From: Vicia villosa
Lineage: Eukaryota > Streptophyta > Magnoliopsida > Fabales > Fabaceae
DNA: 64,000 nucleotides
Direction: 5' to 3'
Assembly: GCF_029867415.1 (NCBI RefSeq)
Contig: NW_026705571.1
Span: forward strand, 372,001-436,000
The notes beneath the pieces were generated by a model, which was not told where the DNA came from, made no database searches, and saw only the letters and a list, made by a program, of their open reading frames with translations. Positions 49,464 to 60,926 of this stretch are shown here, one piece after another (the first letter of the stretch is position 1; each line of letters begins with the position of its first letter). A program made the translations under genes and the position numbers.

Positions 49464-52400
49464 TACGCAGTCGCGGCGCGTTAAGGATAAAACAGCCAGC
49501 AGTACGATCCCCAGCCAACATCTCCCATATCCACATGCACCATCAAAGAAAGATCATGCTAGACAGTATGCAAGGTTTATGGAAATCTTCAAGCAATTAC
49601 AAATTAACATTCCATTCTCCGAAGCCATTGCCCAAATGCCAAAGTATGCAAAATTCATGAAGGATATCTTGACAAAGAAGAAGAGACCAGAAGAGGAAGA
49701 AGTTGTTGTACTCGATGCCCAATGTAGCGCTATAGTGTCCCGTCTCCCTCAAAAAGCAAGAGATCCGGGACGAGTTACTCTACCGGTCACCATTGGAAAT
49801 CAGCACATTGGGAACGAATTGATAGATCTAGGATCAAGCATCAATCTAATTCCTCTATCAATAGTAAAAAGATTGGGAAATATCGAGATGAAGTCAACCA
49901 GAATGACCTTACAACTTGCAAATAAGTCCACAACTCTTCCCTACGGTGTTGCACAAGATATGCTTGTAAAGGTAGACAAATTCCTATTTTCGGTAGACTT
50001 TGTTATGATTGATATGGAAGAGGATAAAGAGTCACCAATTATTCTGGGAAGTCCATTCATGAAAATAGCCCGGATGATGATAGATATCGACGATGGTATT
50101 ATGAAGCTAAGAGTCCAAGACGAAGAGGTATGCTTTAATCTCTTCGACGCCATGAAACAACCTAAGGATAAAAGCGATTGTTTCCGCCTAGATGTCACTG
50201 AAGAAGTAGCAACAGAGGTAGCCAGTGAGATCCATCTTTCTAATCCGTTAGAAAGATCCCTTGTTGATTCTTTTAATGTGCTGACTCAAGAGGAAGAAAA
50301 GGAAATTGAAGGATTTGTAAAAGAACTAGAGAAGGGAGGAAACATGAACGATAAGGATGAGAAAGTGGAAACATTGGACCCACCAAAAGAAGTGAAGGAA
50401 ACAAAGATGGAACTAAAACTACTACCGGCTCATCTGAAATATGCCTTTTTAGATAAGGAGGGAAAGAAACCAGTAGTTATTAGTTCAAAGCTAACTACGC
50501 AAGAAGAAGAAAGACTACTTCAAATCCTACAAAAGAATAAAGCTGCAATCGGATGGGTCTTGGCCGATTTAAAAGGTATAAGTCCAGTATATTGTATGCA
50601 CAAAATCATGTTGGAAGAAGAATTCAAACCGGTAGCTCAACCGCAACGAAGGTTAAATCCAACTATGAAAGAAGTAGTAAGAAAAGAAGTAGTCAAACTC
50701 TTGGAAGCAGGAATGATTTATCTAATTTCAGATAGCGCATGGGTGAGTCCAGTACAAGTAGTGCCAAAGAAAGGAGGAATGACAGTCATCAGTAATGAGA
50801 AGAATGAACTAATACCAACAAGAACTGTCACTGGGTGGAGAATGTACATTGACTATCGTAGACTCAACAAAGCCACGAGAAAATATCACTTCCCTTTGCC
50901 CTTCATGGATCAAATGCTTGAAAGATTATCCGGACAAAACTATTACTGTTTCTCATATGGATACTCCGGATACAATCAGATAGTAGTCAATCCAGAAGAC
51001 CATGAGAAGACATCTTTCACATGTCCCTTTGGAATTTTCGCATATAGAAGAATTCCATTTGGATTATGTAATACCCCAACCACCTTTCAACGATGTATGC
51101 AAGCAATCTTCTCCGACCTCATTGAAAAGAGCATTGAAGTATTCATGGATGATTTTTCGGTGTTCGGAAAATCCTTTGACATTTGTCTAGCTAATCTAGA
51201 CGAGGCACTAGGAAGATGTATTGAGACCAACCTAATTCTAAATTGGGAGAAATGCCATTTCATGGTAACTGAATGTATTGTACTAGGACACAAGGTATCT
51301 GCAAGAGGGCTTGAAGTGGACAAAGCCAAGGTGGAGGTAATCTCAAAACTTCCACCTCCAGTAAACATAAAAGGGGTAAGAAGCTTTTTGGGTCATGCGG
51401 GATTCTATCGAAGGTTCGTAAAAGATTTCTCGAAGATTGCCAAACCATTGAGTAACTTACTCAACAAAGGTACGTATTTTACTTTCGATGAATCATGTGT
51501 CCAAGCTTTTAATGAGTTAAAAGAAAGTCTAGTTACCCCACCTGTGATCGTAGCACCTGATTGGACAAAACATTTTGAACTTATGTGTGATGCTAGCGAT
51601 TATGCCATAGGCGCGGTACTAGGCCAAAGAAAGGAAAAAGTATTTCACGTCATACACTATGCAAGCAAAGTTTTAAACGACGCTCAAGTCAATTATGACA
51701 CTACAGAAAAAGAGTTGCTAGCCATAGTGTATGCCCTTGAAAAATTCAGATCCTATCTCATTGGAACAAAGGTGGTGATTTACACGGACCATGCGGCCAT
51801 TAAATATCTGCTAACTAAACCGGATTCGAAACAAAGGCTCATTCGATGGGTTCTTCTTTTACAAGAATTTGACTTAGAAATCCGGGATAAAAAAGGTTTA
51901 GAAAATGTGGTAGCAGATCATTTATCCCGTCTGGTCAATGTAAATGTCACTACCCAAGAAGCGAAAATAAATGACGAATTCCTGGATGAACAACTTTTTC
52001 AACTCCAAGTAAGACCGTGGTTCGCCGATCTTGCAAATCATAAAGTAACCGGTATGGTACCAGAGGACTTTGATTGGCATCAAAAGAAAAAGTTGTTATC
52101 CGATGCTAAATATTATGTGTCGGACGATCCATATTTGTTCAAGATAGGTAAGGATAGCATACTCAGAAGGTGTGTGAATGAAGAGGAAGCACAACAAATC
52201 CTTTGGCATTGCCATAATTCTCCGAGTGGTGGGCATTTTAATGGATGGAGAACAGCAACAAAAGTTCTCCAATCCGGTTTTTTCTGGCCAACTATTTTCA
52301 AAGATGCACACCACCATGCGATAAATTGTGATAAATGCCAAAGAGTTGGAGGGATAAGTAAAAGAGATGAGATGTCACTTCAAACCATGATCGAAGTTGA

Positions 52401-53262
52401 AGTTTTTGATTGTTGGGGGATCGATTTCATGGGACCTTTTCTTCCCTCATTTACTAATGAATATATTCTAGTTGCTGTGGATTATGTTTCCAAGTGGGTT
52501 GAAGCTATCGCTACTCCAAAATCGGATGCCAAAACGGTATTGAAATTTTTAAACCGTAGCGATGGTGGATCCCATTTTGTTAATGAACAGGTTGCTAAAG
52601 TGTTGGAAAAGTGCGGCATCAATCATAAGATTGCTTCACCTTATCACCCTCAGACCAACGGGCAGGCGGAAATCTCTAACAGAGCAATAAAGAATATCCT
52701 AGAGAAGACAGTCTCGGTATCCAGGAAATATTGGTCCGCAAGGATTGATGATGCTCTTTGGGCATACCGGACTACTTACAAAACCCCCACTGGTGCATCA
52801 CCTTTTCAAATGGTTTATGGTAAGGCATGTCACTTACTTGTGGAGATAGAGCACAAAGCTTTGTGGGCGCTACGTTTCTTTAATAGAGATGACAGCCTAG
52901 CATTTAAGAAAAGGAAAGAACAACTCCACGAGCTAGAAGAGTTCAGGTACTTAGCATATGAGTCCAACAAAATGTACAAGGAAAATATGAAAAGATACCA
53001 TGACAAGAAACTCAAAAAGAAAGCGTTTAAGGTTGGAGATCTTGTGCTTCTGTTCAATTCAAGGCTAAGACTTTTTCCAGGTAAATTGAAATCTAAGTGG
53101 TCAGGACCATTCATGGTCAAAGAAGTCAAACCATATGGCGCTATTTTCATTGAGGATAGAAAAACCAAAGAGAGTTGGACGGTTAATGGAGAAAGACTGA
53201 AAGTTTACCTTGGGGGAGAATTTGATAGGGAAGTGTGTATTATTGCACTTCTGAGTACTTAA
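49432..53262 (+). CDS. Athila pol: protease, RT, RNase H, integrase (1276 aa)
   Basis: The long frame overlaps gag by 32 bases, shifted by one. Protease: LIDLGSSINL with Asp132 (Athila typically has DLG). RT about 400-650: motif A reads FSYGYSGYNQI, with Tyr509 where catalytic Asp is usual; FMDD box intact at 572-574. RNase H about 700-850 (CDASDYAIGAVL, YTDHAAIKYLL). Integrase: HHCC zinc domain about 920-970 (HCHNSPSGGHF, CDKCQR), core Asp998, Asp1044, Glu1080; D-E spacing is 35, but D-D is only 46 residues, with the usual RFGxPR segment missing. GPFMVKEVKPYGA-type tail near the end. Open, yet probably catalytically dead. Start Met at 49432 is formal. Confidence 0.92.
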   Translation: MLKKKGSRRANTQSRRVKDKTASSTIPSQHLPYPHAPSKKDHARQYARFMEIFKQLQINIPFSEAIAQMPKYAKFMKDILTKKKRPEEEEVVVLDAQCSAIVSRLPQKARDPGRVTLPVTIGNQHIGNELIDLGSSINLIPLSIVKRLGNIEMKSTRMTLQLANKSTTLPYGVAQDMLVKVDKFLFSVDFVMIDMEEDKESPIILGSPFMKIARMMIDIDDGIMKLRVQDEEVCFNLFDAMKQPKDKSDCFRLDVTEEVATEVASEIHLSNPLERSLVDSFNVLTQEEEKEIEGFVKELEKGGNMNDKDEKVETLDPPKEVKETKMELKLLPAHLKYAFLDKEGKKPVVISSKLTTQEEERLLQILQKNKAAIGWVLADLKGISPVYCMHKIMLEEEFKPVAQPQRRLNPTMKEVVRKEVVKLLEAGMIYLISDSAWVSPVQVVPKKGGMTVISNEKNELIPTRTVTGWRMYIDYRRLNKATRKYHFPLPFMDQMLERLSGQNYYCFSYGYSGYNQIVVNPEDHEKTSFTCPFGIFAYRRIPFGLCNTPTTFQRCMQAIFSDLIEKSIEVFMDDFSVFGKSFDICLANLDEALGRCIETNLILNWEKCHFMVTECIVLGHKVSARGLEVDKAKVEVISKLPPPVNIKGVRSFLGHAGFYRRFVKDFSKIAKPLSNLLNKGTYFTFDESCVQAFNELKESLVTPPVIVAPDWTKHFELMCDASDYAIGAVLGQRKEKVFHVIHYASKVLNDAQVNYDTTEKELLAIVYALEKFRSYLIGTKVVIYTDHAAIKYLLTKPDSKQRLIRWVLLLQEFDLEIRDKKGLENVVADHLSRLVNVNVTTQEAKINDEFLDEQLFQLQVRPWFADLANHKVTGMVPEDFDWHQKKKLLSDAKYYVSDDPYLFKIGKDSILRRCVNEEEAQQILWHCHNSPSGGHFNGWRTATKVLQSGFFWPTIFKDAHHHAINCDKCQRVGGISKRDEMSLQTMIEVEVFDCWGIDFMGPFLPSFTNEYILVAVDYVSKWVEAIATPKSDAKTVLKFLNRSDGGSHFVNEQVAKVLEKCGINHKIASPYHPQTNGQAEISNRAIKNILEKTVSVSRKYWSARIDDALWAYRTTYKTPTGASPFQMVYGKACHLLVEIEHKALWALRFFNRDDSLAFKKRKEQLHELEEFRYLAYESNKMYKENMKRYHDKKLKKKAFKVGDLVLLFNSRLRLFPGKLKSKWSGPFMVKEVKPYGAIFIEDRKTKESWTVNGERLKVYLGGEFDREVCIIALLST

Positions 53263-54889
53263 GGAAGCTGATCGTCGAGCTCAAACGACGTTAAACAAAG
53301 CGCTTGTTGGGAGGCAACCCAACGCAATAAGTTTTTATTGTTTTCTCATTTTTAATTTTAGTTTTATGTATCATCAGGCCAGTGTGATTGAGCAGGAACA
53401 AAAACCTAACCAAAATGCAGCACCGCGCCGCGAGACCTCATACCGAGGCGCGACACGTTGGCAGAAGCTTTCGCGTGTCGCGGAAGATCTGCGTGCGCCG
53501 CGGTGATGCGAAAGCAGAGTTTTTCCTCTAACCTGCCCTCAGTTGCCTTGCGTAGAATGAGTAGTTCCACAACAGAATGAAAAGCTCAAGCAAGATAATG
53601 GGAGTACCAACAAGGGAGCAACAAGCATGAAAGTGGTAGTGAGTGGAAATTTTTCAAAAAAAAATTAATTTTTCACTTTCTTTTTCAATAAGTGACAAGG
53701 CAGGTAAGAATTTTCGAACTTAAACTCTTAGTGTGTGCATGAAACGTAGGTTGTTAGTAAATACTGGCAGAAGTTCTTTATAGTACACTATTTTTGTTGG
53801 ATCGACTTAGCCTTAACCATTATGAGGAAAGCTTTCCATTATCTACTATATGCAGGAGACCATCGATTACTTTGACTTGTTTGTATTGTGCTAAACCGTT
53901 TGTCGCATCATTTTGTGGAAATCTGTGAAAAGGACTTAGGCATTTGTTTGAATCTGAGAGTTTCTTTGAGCCTACTCCATCTTAAAACTTATTTTTTTGT
54001 GAGAGTGTGATCCTTTGCTAACCATTCTTTGAGCCTGAGGTCAAGATAAGTTTCATAATATGCACCAAGAAAAACATCTGGTGAGGTATTGATCTCAATG
54101 AAAAGTTTTATTCTGGACCATCAACCATAAAATTTGGTGATGTGTTTTCTCTTTTACCTTTATAGAAAGTAGGGGAGCATTCATAGAATTTGAATACAGG
54201 TTGATCTCCAAGTTGGGGAGATTCATAAGCAAAAGAAAAGTAAGTACAGGTGGTGATTTGCAAAGAACACAAGAATTTCGTAGCTTGAAAAAAAAAGGGA
54301 AAAACAAAAGAAAAACAACGTGTGAACTTGGACAGTTGTTGAAAAGAAAAGAAATATTGAGCTACGAATGAAAAGATGAACGAGTGAAAAAGATAATGGT
54401 ATAGAGAAAAAGGAATGATTTGTGATTCGGATGCTTCCCTAGAATAGGAACAACCTTTGAACAATCTTCTTTTCTTTGAATCTAAACCACATTACAACCC
54501 TATAAAGACCTTTCGATTCTCAGATTCCACAGTACTTGATGCTAACAATATGGTGAACGTATGATATGGATATTTGTTGATTTAATTGTTTGGATGAGTG
54601 TTTAACCCCTCTTTTATTCATCATATCTTTTGATGAGAGTGATTAGTGCTGATTCAACTGTGGTTGTGTAGTGTTTTGAACTTCTGGAGGTAATTTCCTT
54701 TCAAAATCTGTTTCATGTGCATGTTCTGAGTTTGCAGGGAGATAAAGAGTATCTGAGTTGGTCACTGAATTGAACCATTTGAAAAACTTTTTGAAAAACT
54801 CGTCGCATGATTGTTGGTATGTTTTGTTGTATTTATTGAGATAAGTAATTGTGTTTAGGGACAAACAAAACTCTAAGTTGGGCAGAGTT
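53263..54889 (+). other. Athila post-pol region and polypurine tract
   Basis: Holds GCGCTTGTTGGGAGGCAACC (53301), a conserved post-integrase motif of Athila, then a CG-word cluster (53421-53510). No env-like ORF survives; the ORFs seen are antisense or short. A PPT-like CTCTAAGTTGGGCAGAG lies directly before the 3' LTR (54871-54888). Confidence 0.75.
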
Positions 54890-55330
54890 TGTTAGGAGTG
54901 AATTAGTAGTGTTTTCATGTGTTAAATTAACTACCTTTTGAGCTAAAGTTGAGTATATCTTAGGAGTTTTGAGGATTTTACGGTTAGAATTGAACTCTAG
55001 AGGTTCGACACTAATTGTAGAACAACTTGCGTCACTTTGGGTGTTATTTGTGCAAATATTGAAGTTGAGAAGTAAAGACGAAGAAACACGCAGGCGTAGA
55101 GCTTCTGGAGAGGAGGAATCACAAAGAAGGAAGGTGAAACAAAGGCCGAGCCGCGCTAATAAGGGGCAAGACACGCCTTAACCCTCTGACTTGGGTTCGC
55201 GTCGCGCCAATACGTGCCGAGGCGCGGTGGCTGCGTTACAAGGATGAATTATTATAAATAGAAGCCCTAATTCTCATAAGGAAGAGATCTCTGTGGATAC
55301 GATATTAGAAAATATTTACCCGAAATACTT
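54890..55330 (+). mobile_element. Athila 3' LTR
   Basis: Copy of 47264-47713, lacking its last six bases and a 3-bp ATT unit next to the TATA box. Confidence 0.92.
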
Positions 55331-55598
55331 CCCTTTCCGAAAAAGGGTATTTCAAGCCTCAAGGCCATAAGTGACTCATAATTTATGGAGAATTAGGTTG
55401 TTTGTGAATATTAGGTGAAAGAGGCCTAGCTGATCAAATATCTAAAAAATGTATGTGAATTATCTAAATGTTTAAAAAAAATTGAGATAACATAAGTGCC
55501 CAGGGAAAAAAATTCCAAAGTTAATCTCCTCCCAAAGTCCACTAGCACCTGGAAATCAGGACATACTGAACCATTATACAAGAAACTCTAGTCGCCTC
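55331..55598 (+). pseudogene. Tat-like pol remnant, second piece
   Basis: Continues the second RNase H-like block after the Athila insertion (LSEKGISSLKAISDS, then KKIEIT and VPREKNSK near 55488-55523). Stops at the solo LTR. Confidence 0.75.
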
Positions 55599-58346
55599 TG
55601 TAGCAACCTGCCCTAAAAATTAAGCTTTTAGAGTCGCCACCTATTCTGAAGGGCGAATAGGAAACCCTACGCAGTTTAGAGATCGGGGTAAGTTATTATA
55701 GTCAGGTCGAGGGAAGGTGTTAGGCACCCTCAACCCTTTCCTATTGGCTTTGAATCTAAGGGCCAAGTTTTATGGCTAAAAGTTAAGGTTAATAGCTAAG
55801 GAATTGAATAGGGGAAAAATTGAGATTTTAGGGAAGGGGACTCGCCTTGGTTATCCAAGTGCCTACGTATCTCCTTAGGGAGAATCAGAGTCAACGTAGT
55901 TCGGGCACAGGGTTGTACGCCTTTGAATTGATTATGAAAGTGTTTGAAGGCTTTTTGAATGGCCTATCGTAGTTTGAATTTGATTTGAAAGGCATTTTGA
56001 GTTGCCTGATTGAAAAGGATGAAAATCTGTAGTATCGTGGTTTAGTGTATTTCAAATGTTTGGGCGTACAACCCTGATTTAATTTGTCACCGTTAGATGC
56101 GATGATCAATAGATTTGATCAGTATAGCTAACGGATTAATGGGGCATTGCTGGTTACTCAGATCGATAGATTGATCGTCGCGGGCAGCAAATTAAAATGT
56201 ATTTTAATTTTATGTATTTTTTTATCTCTCGTCTAATGCGACTAATAGCTTTAGTCGGGTCGAGGAGAGAATTAATTTAGAATTAATAAATTAATTAAAA
56301 AGTTATTTCTCGTCTAATGCGACTAATGGGTTTAGTCGATTCGAGAAAATTAAGTCAACATTTTTTGAATTATTAATAAACAAATTAATTAAACAAAAAT
56401 TATTTCTCGTCTACTTGCGACTAATAGGTATAGTCGGTTCGAGGAGAAAATTAAATTATCAAAAAGAAACAAACAATTAAATAATAAAGGCTTACAAAAT
56501 TATTAATTAGATTTTATTTTAATTGCAGGGGGTGTAATTTGTCAAGGACTAGCAATTTGGGGAGGTGTGATTAGCATATGGGCCAACCCAACTACACATG
56601 TGGTCCGCTTGGATCTAGTGTGCGTGGGTGTATGGTATTCGGTGCACATTCAGGAGGGAATGGATGGACGAGATCTACTTAAAGCTAAATCGAACGGCCT
56701 GCATGCAGATTTATGTGAGGGACCATGGTAAGACAATAGATCATTGGACCAGAAAAACGGACCATTCACATGGCCTGGGAGTGGCCACGTGTCGCGCGCC
56801 TATTGGACCTAAAAGAATATCTTATCTCTTTCTCCTTGCCTTCCCAACAACCAATGCTACCTATTCCTCTTCCCAATTGTTTCGGTTTTAACAAAAAAAA
56901 TAAAAATAAAATAAAGTTCTCTCCTCTCTCTCTCATTCGGTTTCCTCTCTCTCTCTTGTTCTTACCCTCTTCATCCCCTTTCTCCTTCTCTAAACACACG
57001 CCGAGAAAGGAAAAAAAACAACAACTTCCGGCCGCCGTCGGCCTTCCTCCCCACCGCGAAACCTAGCAAACCCCAAATCGCTCCTCTAACCCCAAATCAA
57101 TCTTCTAACCCCAAATCATTACTCTAACCCCAAATCAAATTATCAACATATATTCAAGAATTATTCAAGCATATGAATCACAAGGCCAAGGGGTTTATCA
57201 TACGTTTACCTTTGGGTCTTGAAATTCGGGAACGTGTACTCGATTCCTCTCCAATCTCCAACTGATCCCTCTTTTTTTCCTTGCAGAGACGAAGTTTGAT
57301 GAATCTGGTTCAAGAGTTTTGTGCTCGTGGCGACACCTTCGAGCGCCCTCAAAATTTTCGTCCTCAAATCGAAAAAAAATCCCCTCTCTTTCTAATAATT
57401 TTCTTTTGAATTTATAGCCTAGGTTAGATTAGATTGAATTAGGAAATATATGATTTAAATTTTGATTTTGATTCAATTTGTTTTCAGATTTGATTTGCAA
57501 TATTTGTGAGATTTAGATTGTAATGTTTCATTTTTGTTTAATAAGATTTGATTCGATTTTTATGTTAAGATTTGATTTGTTATTCTGGAGATTTGATTCT
57601 TTTATTGATGTTATTGTACTCGATCCCGATCTGATTCGATAAAACTGTGTATTTGCTCTGATTAAGTTTCTGGATTTGGGCTTAGTAAGAAGATAAGGGT
57701 TGGTCAGGTTGGGGGATGGTGGTGCGGTGCCGCCGTTGGTTGTTGAAGAGCGTGAATAGGGTTTTCAAACCCTAGTTGACTAAGTCAACTATCCTACCAT
57801 TAATTGAATACTTTAATAATTACTTAGCAATTTTCTCTTTTTTTTAAAAAAACTGTTTACCTAACTATGATTAATTGAATAAAATAAAATTAAAAAACAA
57901 ACCAGATTAGTAATAATAGCATGATCACTAATGTTAATTGTGAGGACTATAATAAACAAATAAGAGGATAAAAACCACATATCTTTTCGAAAATATTTAT
58001 TTATTTTTAGGCAAAGAAAACTACCGGTGGGCCAAAACACTGAATTGAGACTTTCATAGTCTCTAGTTGCACCCCCTATTCTTTGAGGTTTAAAAGGAGA
58101 AATGGGCTTAAATTCTAACTAGGTCAGAAAGGTTTGAAGTTAGCAATACACCCCCTTATCTTGAATACACCTTTAGGAAAGAGGATTCTTTTGAGATGTG
58201 CTTAATAATCAAAATGTTAGACCCAGTAGACACCCTTATTATTTTTTTTACACCTCCTAAAAGTTAAATATAAAAACAAACAAAACAAGAATAATAGTAT
58301 ACCAAATAAATAGAAAAAAATATAGGGTAAATTTTGGGGTATGATA
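55599..58346 (-). mobile_element. Solo LTR, Ogre-like
   Basis: TGTAGCAACCTGCCC...GGGGTATGATA, 2748 bp, flanked by GCCTC at 55594-55598 and 58347-58351. The inner end matches 6497 onward closely; U3 differs. Removing LTR plus one TSD keeps the Tat frame open across the join. Internal phrases TCTCGTCTAATGCGACTAAT recur at 56226, 56308 and 56405. ORFs here (56628-57066) are chance. Confidence 0.9.
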
Positions 58347-59570
58347 GCCTCTAGTATTAAAATAGAAGAAACCAATACCATTGAAGTCTTCGGACCAACA
58401 ACTTGGAGTGAATCCATAACACATTACATGATGTCACACCAAGTCCCATCATATGAGTCAGAGACGATTAATTTTTGGAAACACATAGGAAATACACCAT
58501 TATGTCTGGGTAGATCTATAAGATGGGAATAGCCTCCTTTATTCTGAGATGTCTATGGAAGAGAAAAATCACATTGGTCCTTATATAGGTTCACTAAGGA
58601 ACATGCGATGGTCATATTGGTGGATGAGGTCTTGCTCATAAACTGCTCAGGGTGGGTTATTATTGACCCACTTTGATGGATAATAAAGAATTCGTGAGAA
58701 GATGTGATAAGTGTCAGAAAGATTTTAGCCTACATCACGCGTTATCTTAAATTCTTCACCGTGTCACGTCAACATGGTTGTTTTACCAATAAGGAAAATA
58801 CATACTAGGTCCTTTCCTATTGGCGTTTTAGCAACTAAAGTGGATAAAGTCATCAATCATCTCCAAAATCACGGTAGAAAAAGATAGACGTTTCTATTGG
58901 CAACGGATCATATGTTGGTTTGGTTTTCCAAGAGTCATCATCTCAAACAGTGACATGCAACTCTCCATCTCAAGTATGGTCAACTTCTTCAAAGACCTAT
59001 AGATACAAACGAAGTTCATCTTAGTTGTTCACCTACAGGCAAATGGGAAAGAGGAGTCAGCGATCTCAAGGATATTGGGTGGAATAAAGAAAAAGTTGTA
59101 CAACACCAAGGGGTTATGGTCCAAATAACTCCACGTAGTATTATGGTCGTATCACATCACTCCCCACTTTAAAAAGAAACTTCGTTCCTAATGGTATACA
59201 ATGCTAATGTCATGTTGCTGATTGAAATTGGCATGCTCGTGTGGTGGTGTGCTTAGTTTAATAAAGAGGAAAATGAGAGAGGACTTAGATGTGCAGTTGA
59301 CCTAATGAAAGAAATCCATGAAGTCGCCCACATCAGAGAATTTTTTCCAAACAAAGGACCGCAAGAAGGTACAATTCCAAAGTTGTCCCAAGGAAAATGC
59401 AGGATGGCGGTTTCATGCTCAAGTAGGTGGCCTTACTAAGTGGCTTGGGGAAACTGCAACCTAACTGGGAAGGTCCATATCACTTATATAAAAAATTACT
59501 CATGGCGCCTAAAAAATCAAAGAGTTAGATGGAAGACTCATCTGTAGGATGTGGAACTCAGTTAACCTAA
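58347..59570 (+). pseudogene. Decayed Tat-like integrase
   Basis: Starts with a linker (TTWSESITHYMMSHQVPSYE near 58398). Then pieces of the zinc domain (RRCDKCQ-like near 58700-58720), core remnants around 58750-59100 (ISNSDMQ, MVNFFKDLQ, VHLQANGKE-like) and a C-terminal segment to about 59570. Many stops. Confidence 0.75.
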
Positions 59571-60049
59571 GATATTATTATAGTTAGTCATTTACTATTT
59601 CTTATTCAATAAGGTGATATGAATTTGTCCTGCTAATGTATAAGCTTTCCTTAAATTCTCTTGCTTTAAATATAAGAAACATGGTAGCATCTTTCCATAA
59701 AGCTGATGCATCTTCAAAACTAATGAATGATGAGATAAAAAATATTTATGCTGGAACTTTCATGAAATATGCTTGCCTCCCTCATAGAAAATATTTATGT
59801 TTTAACCTCAATACACGCACGCATGCACGCGCACATACAGAAAATCTTTTCAAACCCTCTATGATTTCATTAAACTTCTTAAAACATATCACGGTATGTA
59901 TGAAATTTATTAATAAGTGTTTTTAATCAATTAAAGCAATGAGAAAGATTTTCTAATTAATTATAAATGCTATTATTCGATTAATTCATATAACCATTTT
60001 AGGTTTTCCTTTTTTGGATTAGGATTGTCATATTTTAAAGTGTTTTAAT
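59571..60049. other. Unassigned, between Tat remnant and CACTA end
   Basis: No gene; the 59636-59926 ORF has no recognised domain. Contains alternating CACGCACGCATGCACGCGCACA (59814-59835) and TTTTAATCAATTAAA (59921-59935), a 15-mer also at 34207-34221. Confidence 0.5.
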
Positions 60050-60926
60050 CACTACTTCAAAAAGTATATACGACGACGCCCATTTTGCCACGGTTCTTTG
60101 AGGAACCACGGTGACTTCTCTAAAATCTGGTGTCATCATTTTTATTTATTTATTAAATAAAAATTGTTTACATATTATCATGGTTGCATTATGCAACCGT
60201 TGTGAAAGCTCCTAAATTACATGTGTTCGAATCTTAGTGCTAGCAATTTTTTTATTTCTTTAAATTTATAATGGCACCTTCTATTTGATTTATTTTTAAA
60301 TTAAAAATAAACGTAATTTCACTATGATTGATTAACACAACTGTGGTGATGTCAATTACCTCCTTTTATTTTATTTTTCATAGTGCATCTTTTCATTTTT
60401 ATTTATTTTTAATAAGAAAATATTCCATATTTCACTACAGTTGTTTTAACCAACTGGAAATTTTTATAAAAATTAATTAAATAAATCAGATATCACTACG
60501 GTTGATTTAAACAAACGTGATGAAATATGTTATTCAAAAACATGAATCACGACTTAACTTGTTTATTCAGTTACCATTTTTGTATATCATCGTTGAGAAA
60601 CCATTCAATCCTAACACATTCAGAGAAAGTTGAATACATTTTTTCATCTTCATTAATGAAACGAAACACGAAATCACCATCTTTTGTTTTTTGGTTTACG
60701 TACTAAGTCATCATTATCGTTTCTTCTTGGGTTTCCCTTTTACAAAACAACGAAAGTCTCTATCAATATCATTCGTCCTTGGGTTTCCCTTTAACAAAAC
60801 AACTTAAAATAAAGTCAGAGTAGGAAAACAAAGAAAGGAGGAAAAAAATCTTTTACTTATCCATCACGTTTCCGATACATAAACTATTCACCATGCATGT
60901 ATAAGAACAATATTTGGTTATGCATC

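Larger units (their letters stand above)
47264..55330 (+). mobile_element. Nearly complete Athila-type retrotransposon
   Basis: 5' LTR 47264-47713, Asp-type PBS, gag, pro-RT-RH-IN, non-coding 3' region, PPT and 3' LTR 54890-55330. Inserted in the second RNase H-like block of a Tat element. LTRs differ by 10 substitutions (9 transitions) and one 3-bp indel over about 441 bases, so the insertion is fairly young. The last six LTR bases and the right TSD are missing; Tat coding resumes within a few bases, so a deletion of about ten bases at the junction is likely. Confidence 0.92.

Noticed and set aside
53263..54889. Envelope-like ORF downstream of Athila pol
   Set aside because: No sense ORF of useful length; the antisense ORFs at 54095-54464 and 54643-54864 lack any domain.
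56628..57066. ORFs in the solo Ogre LTR
   Set aside because: Both strands open by chance in a CT-rich leader segment; no conserved features.
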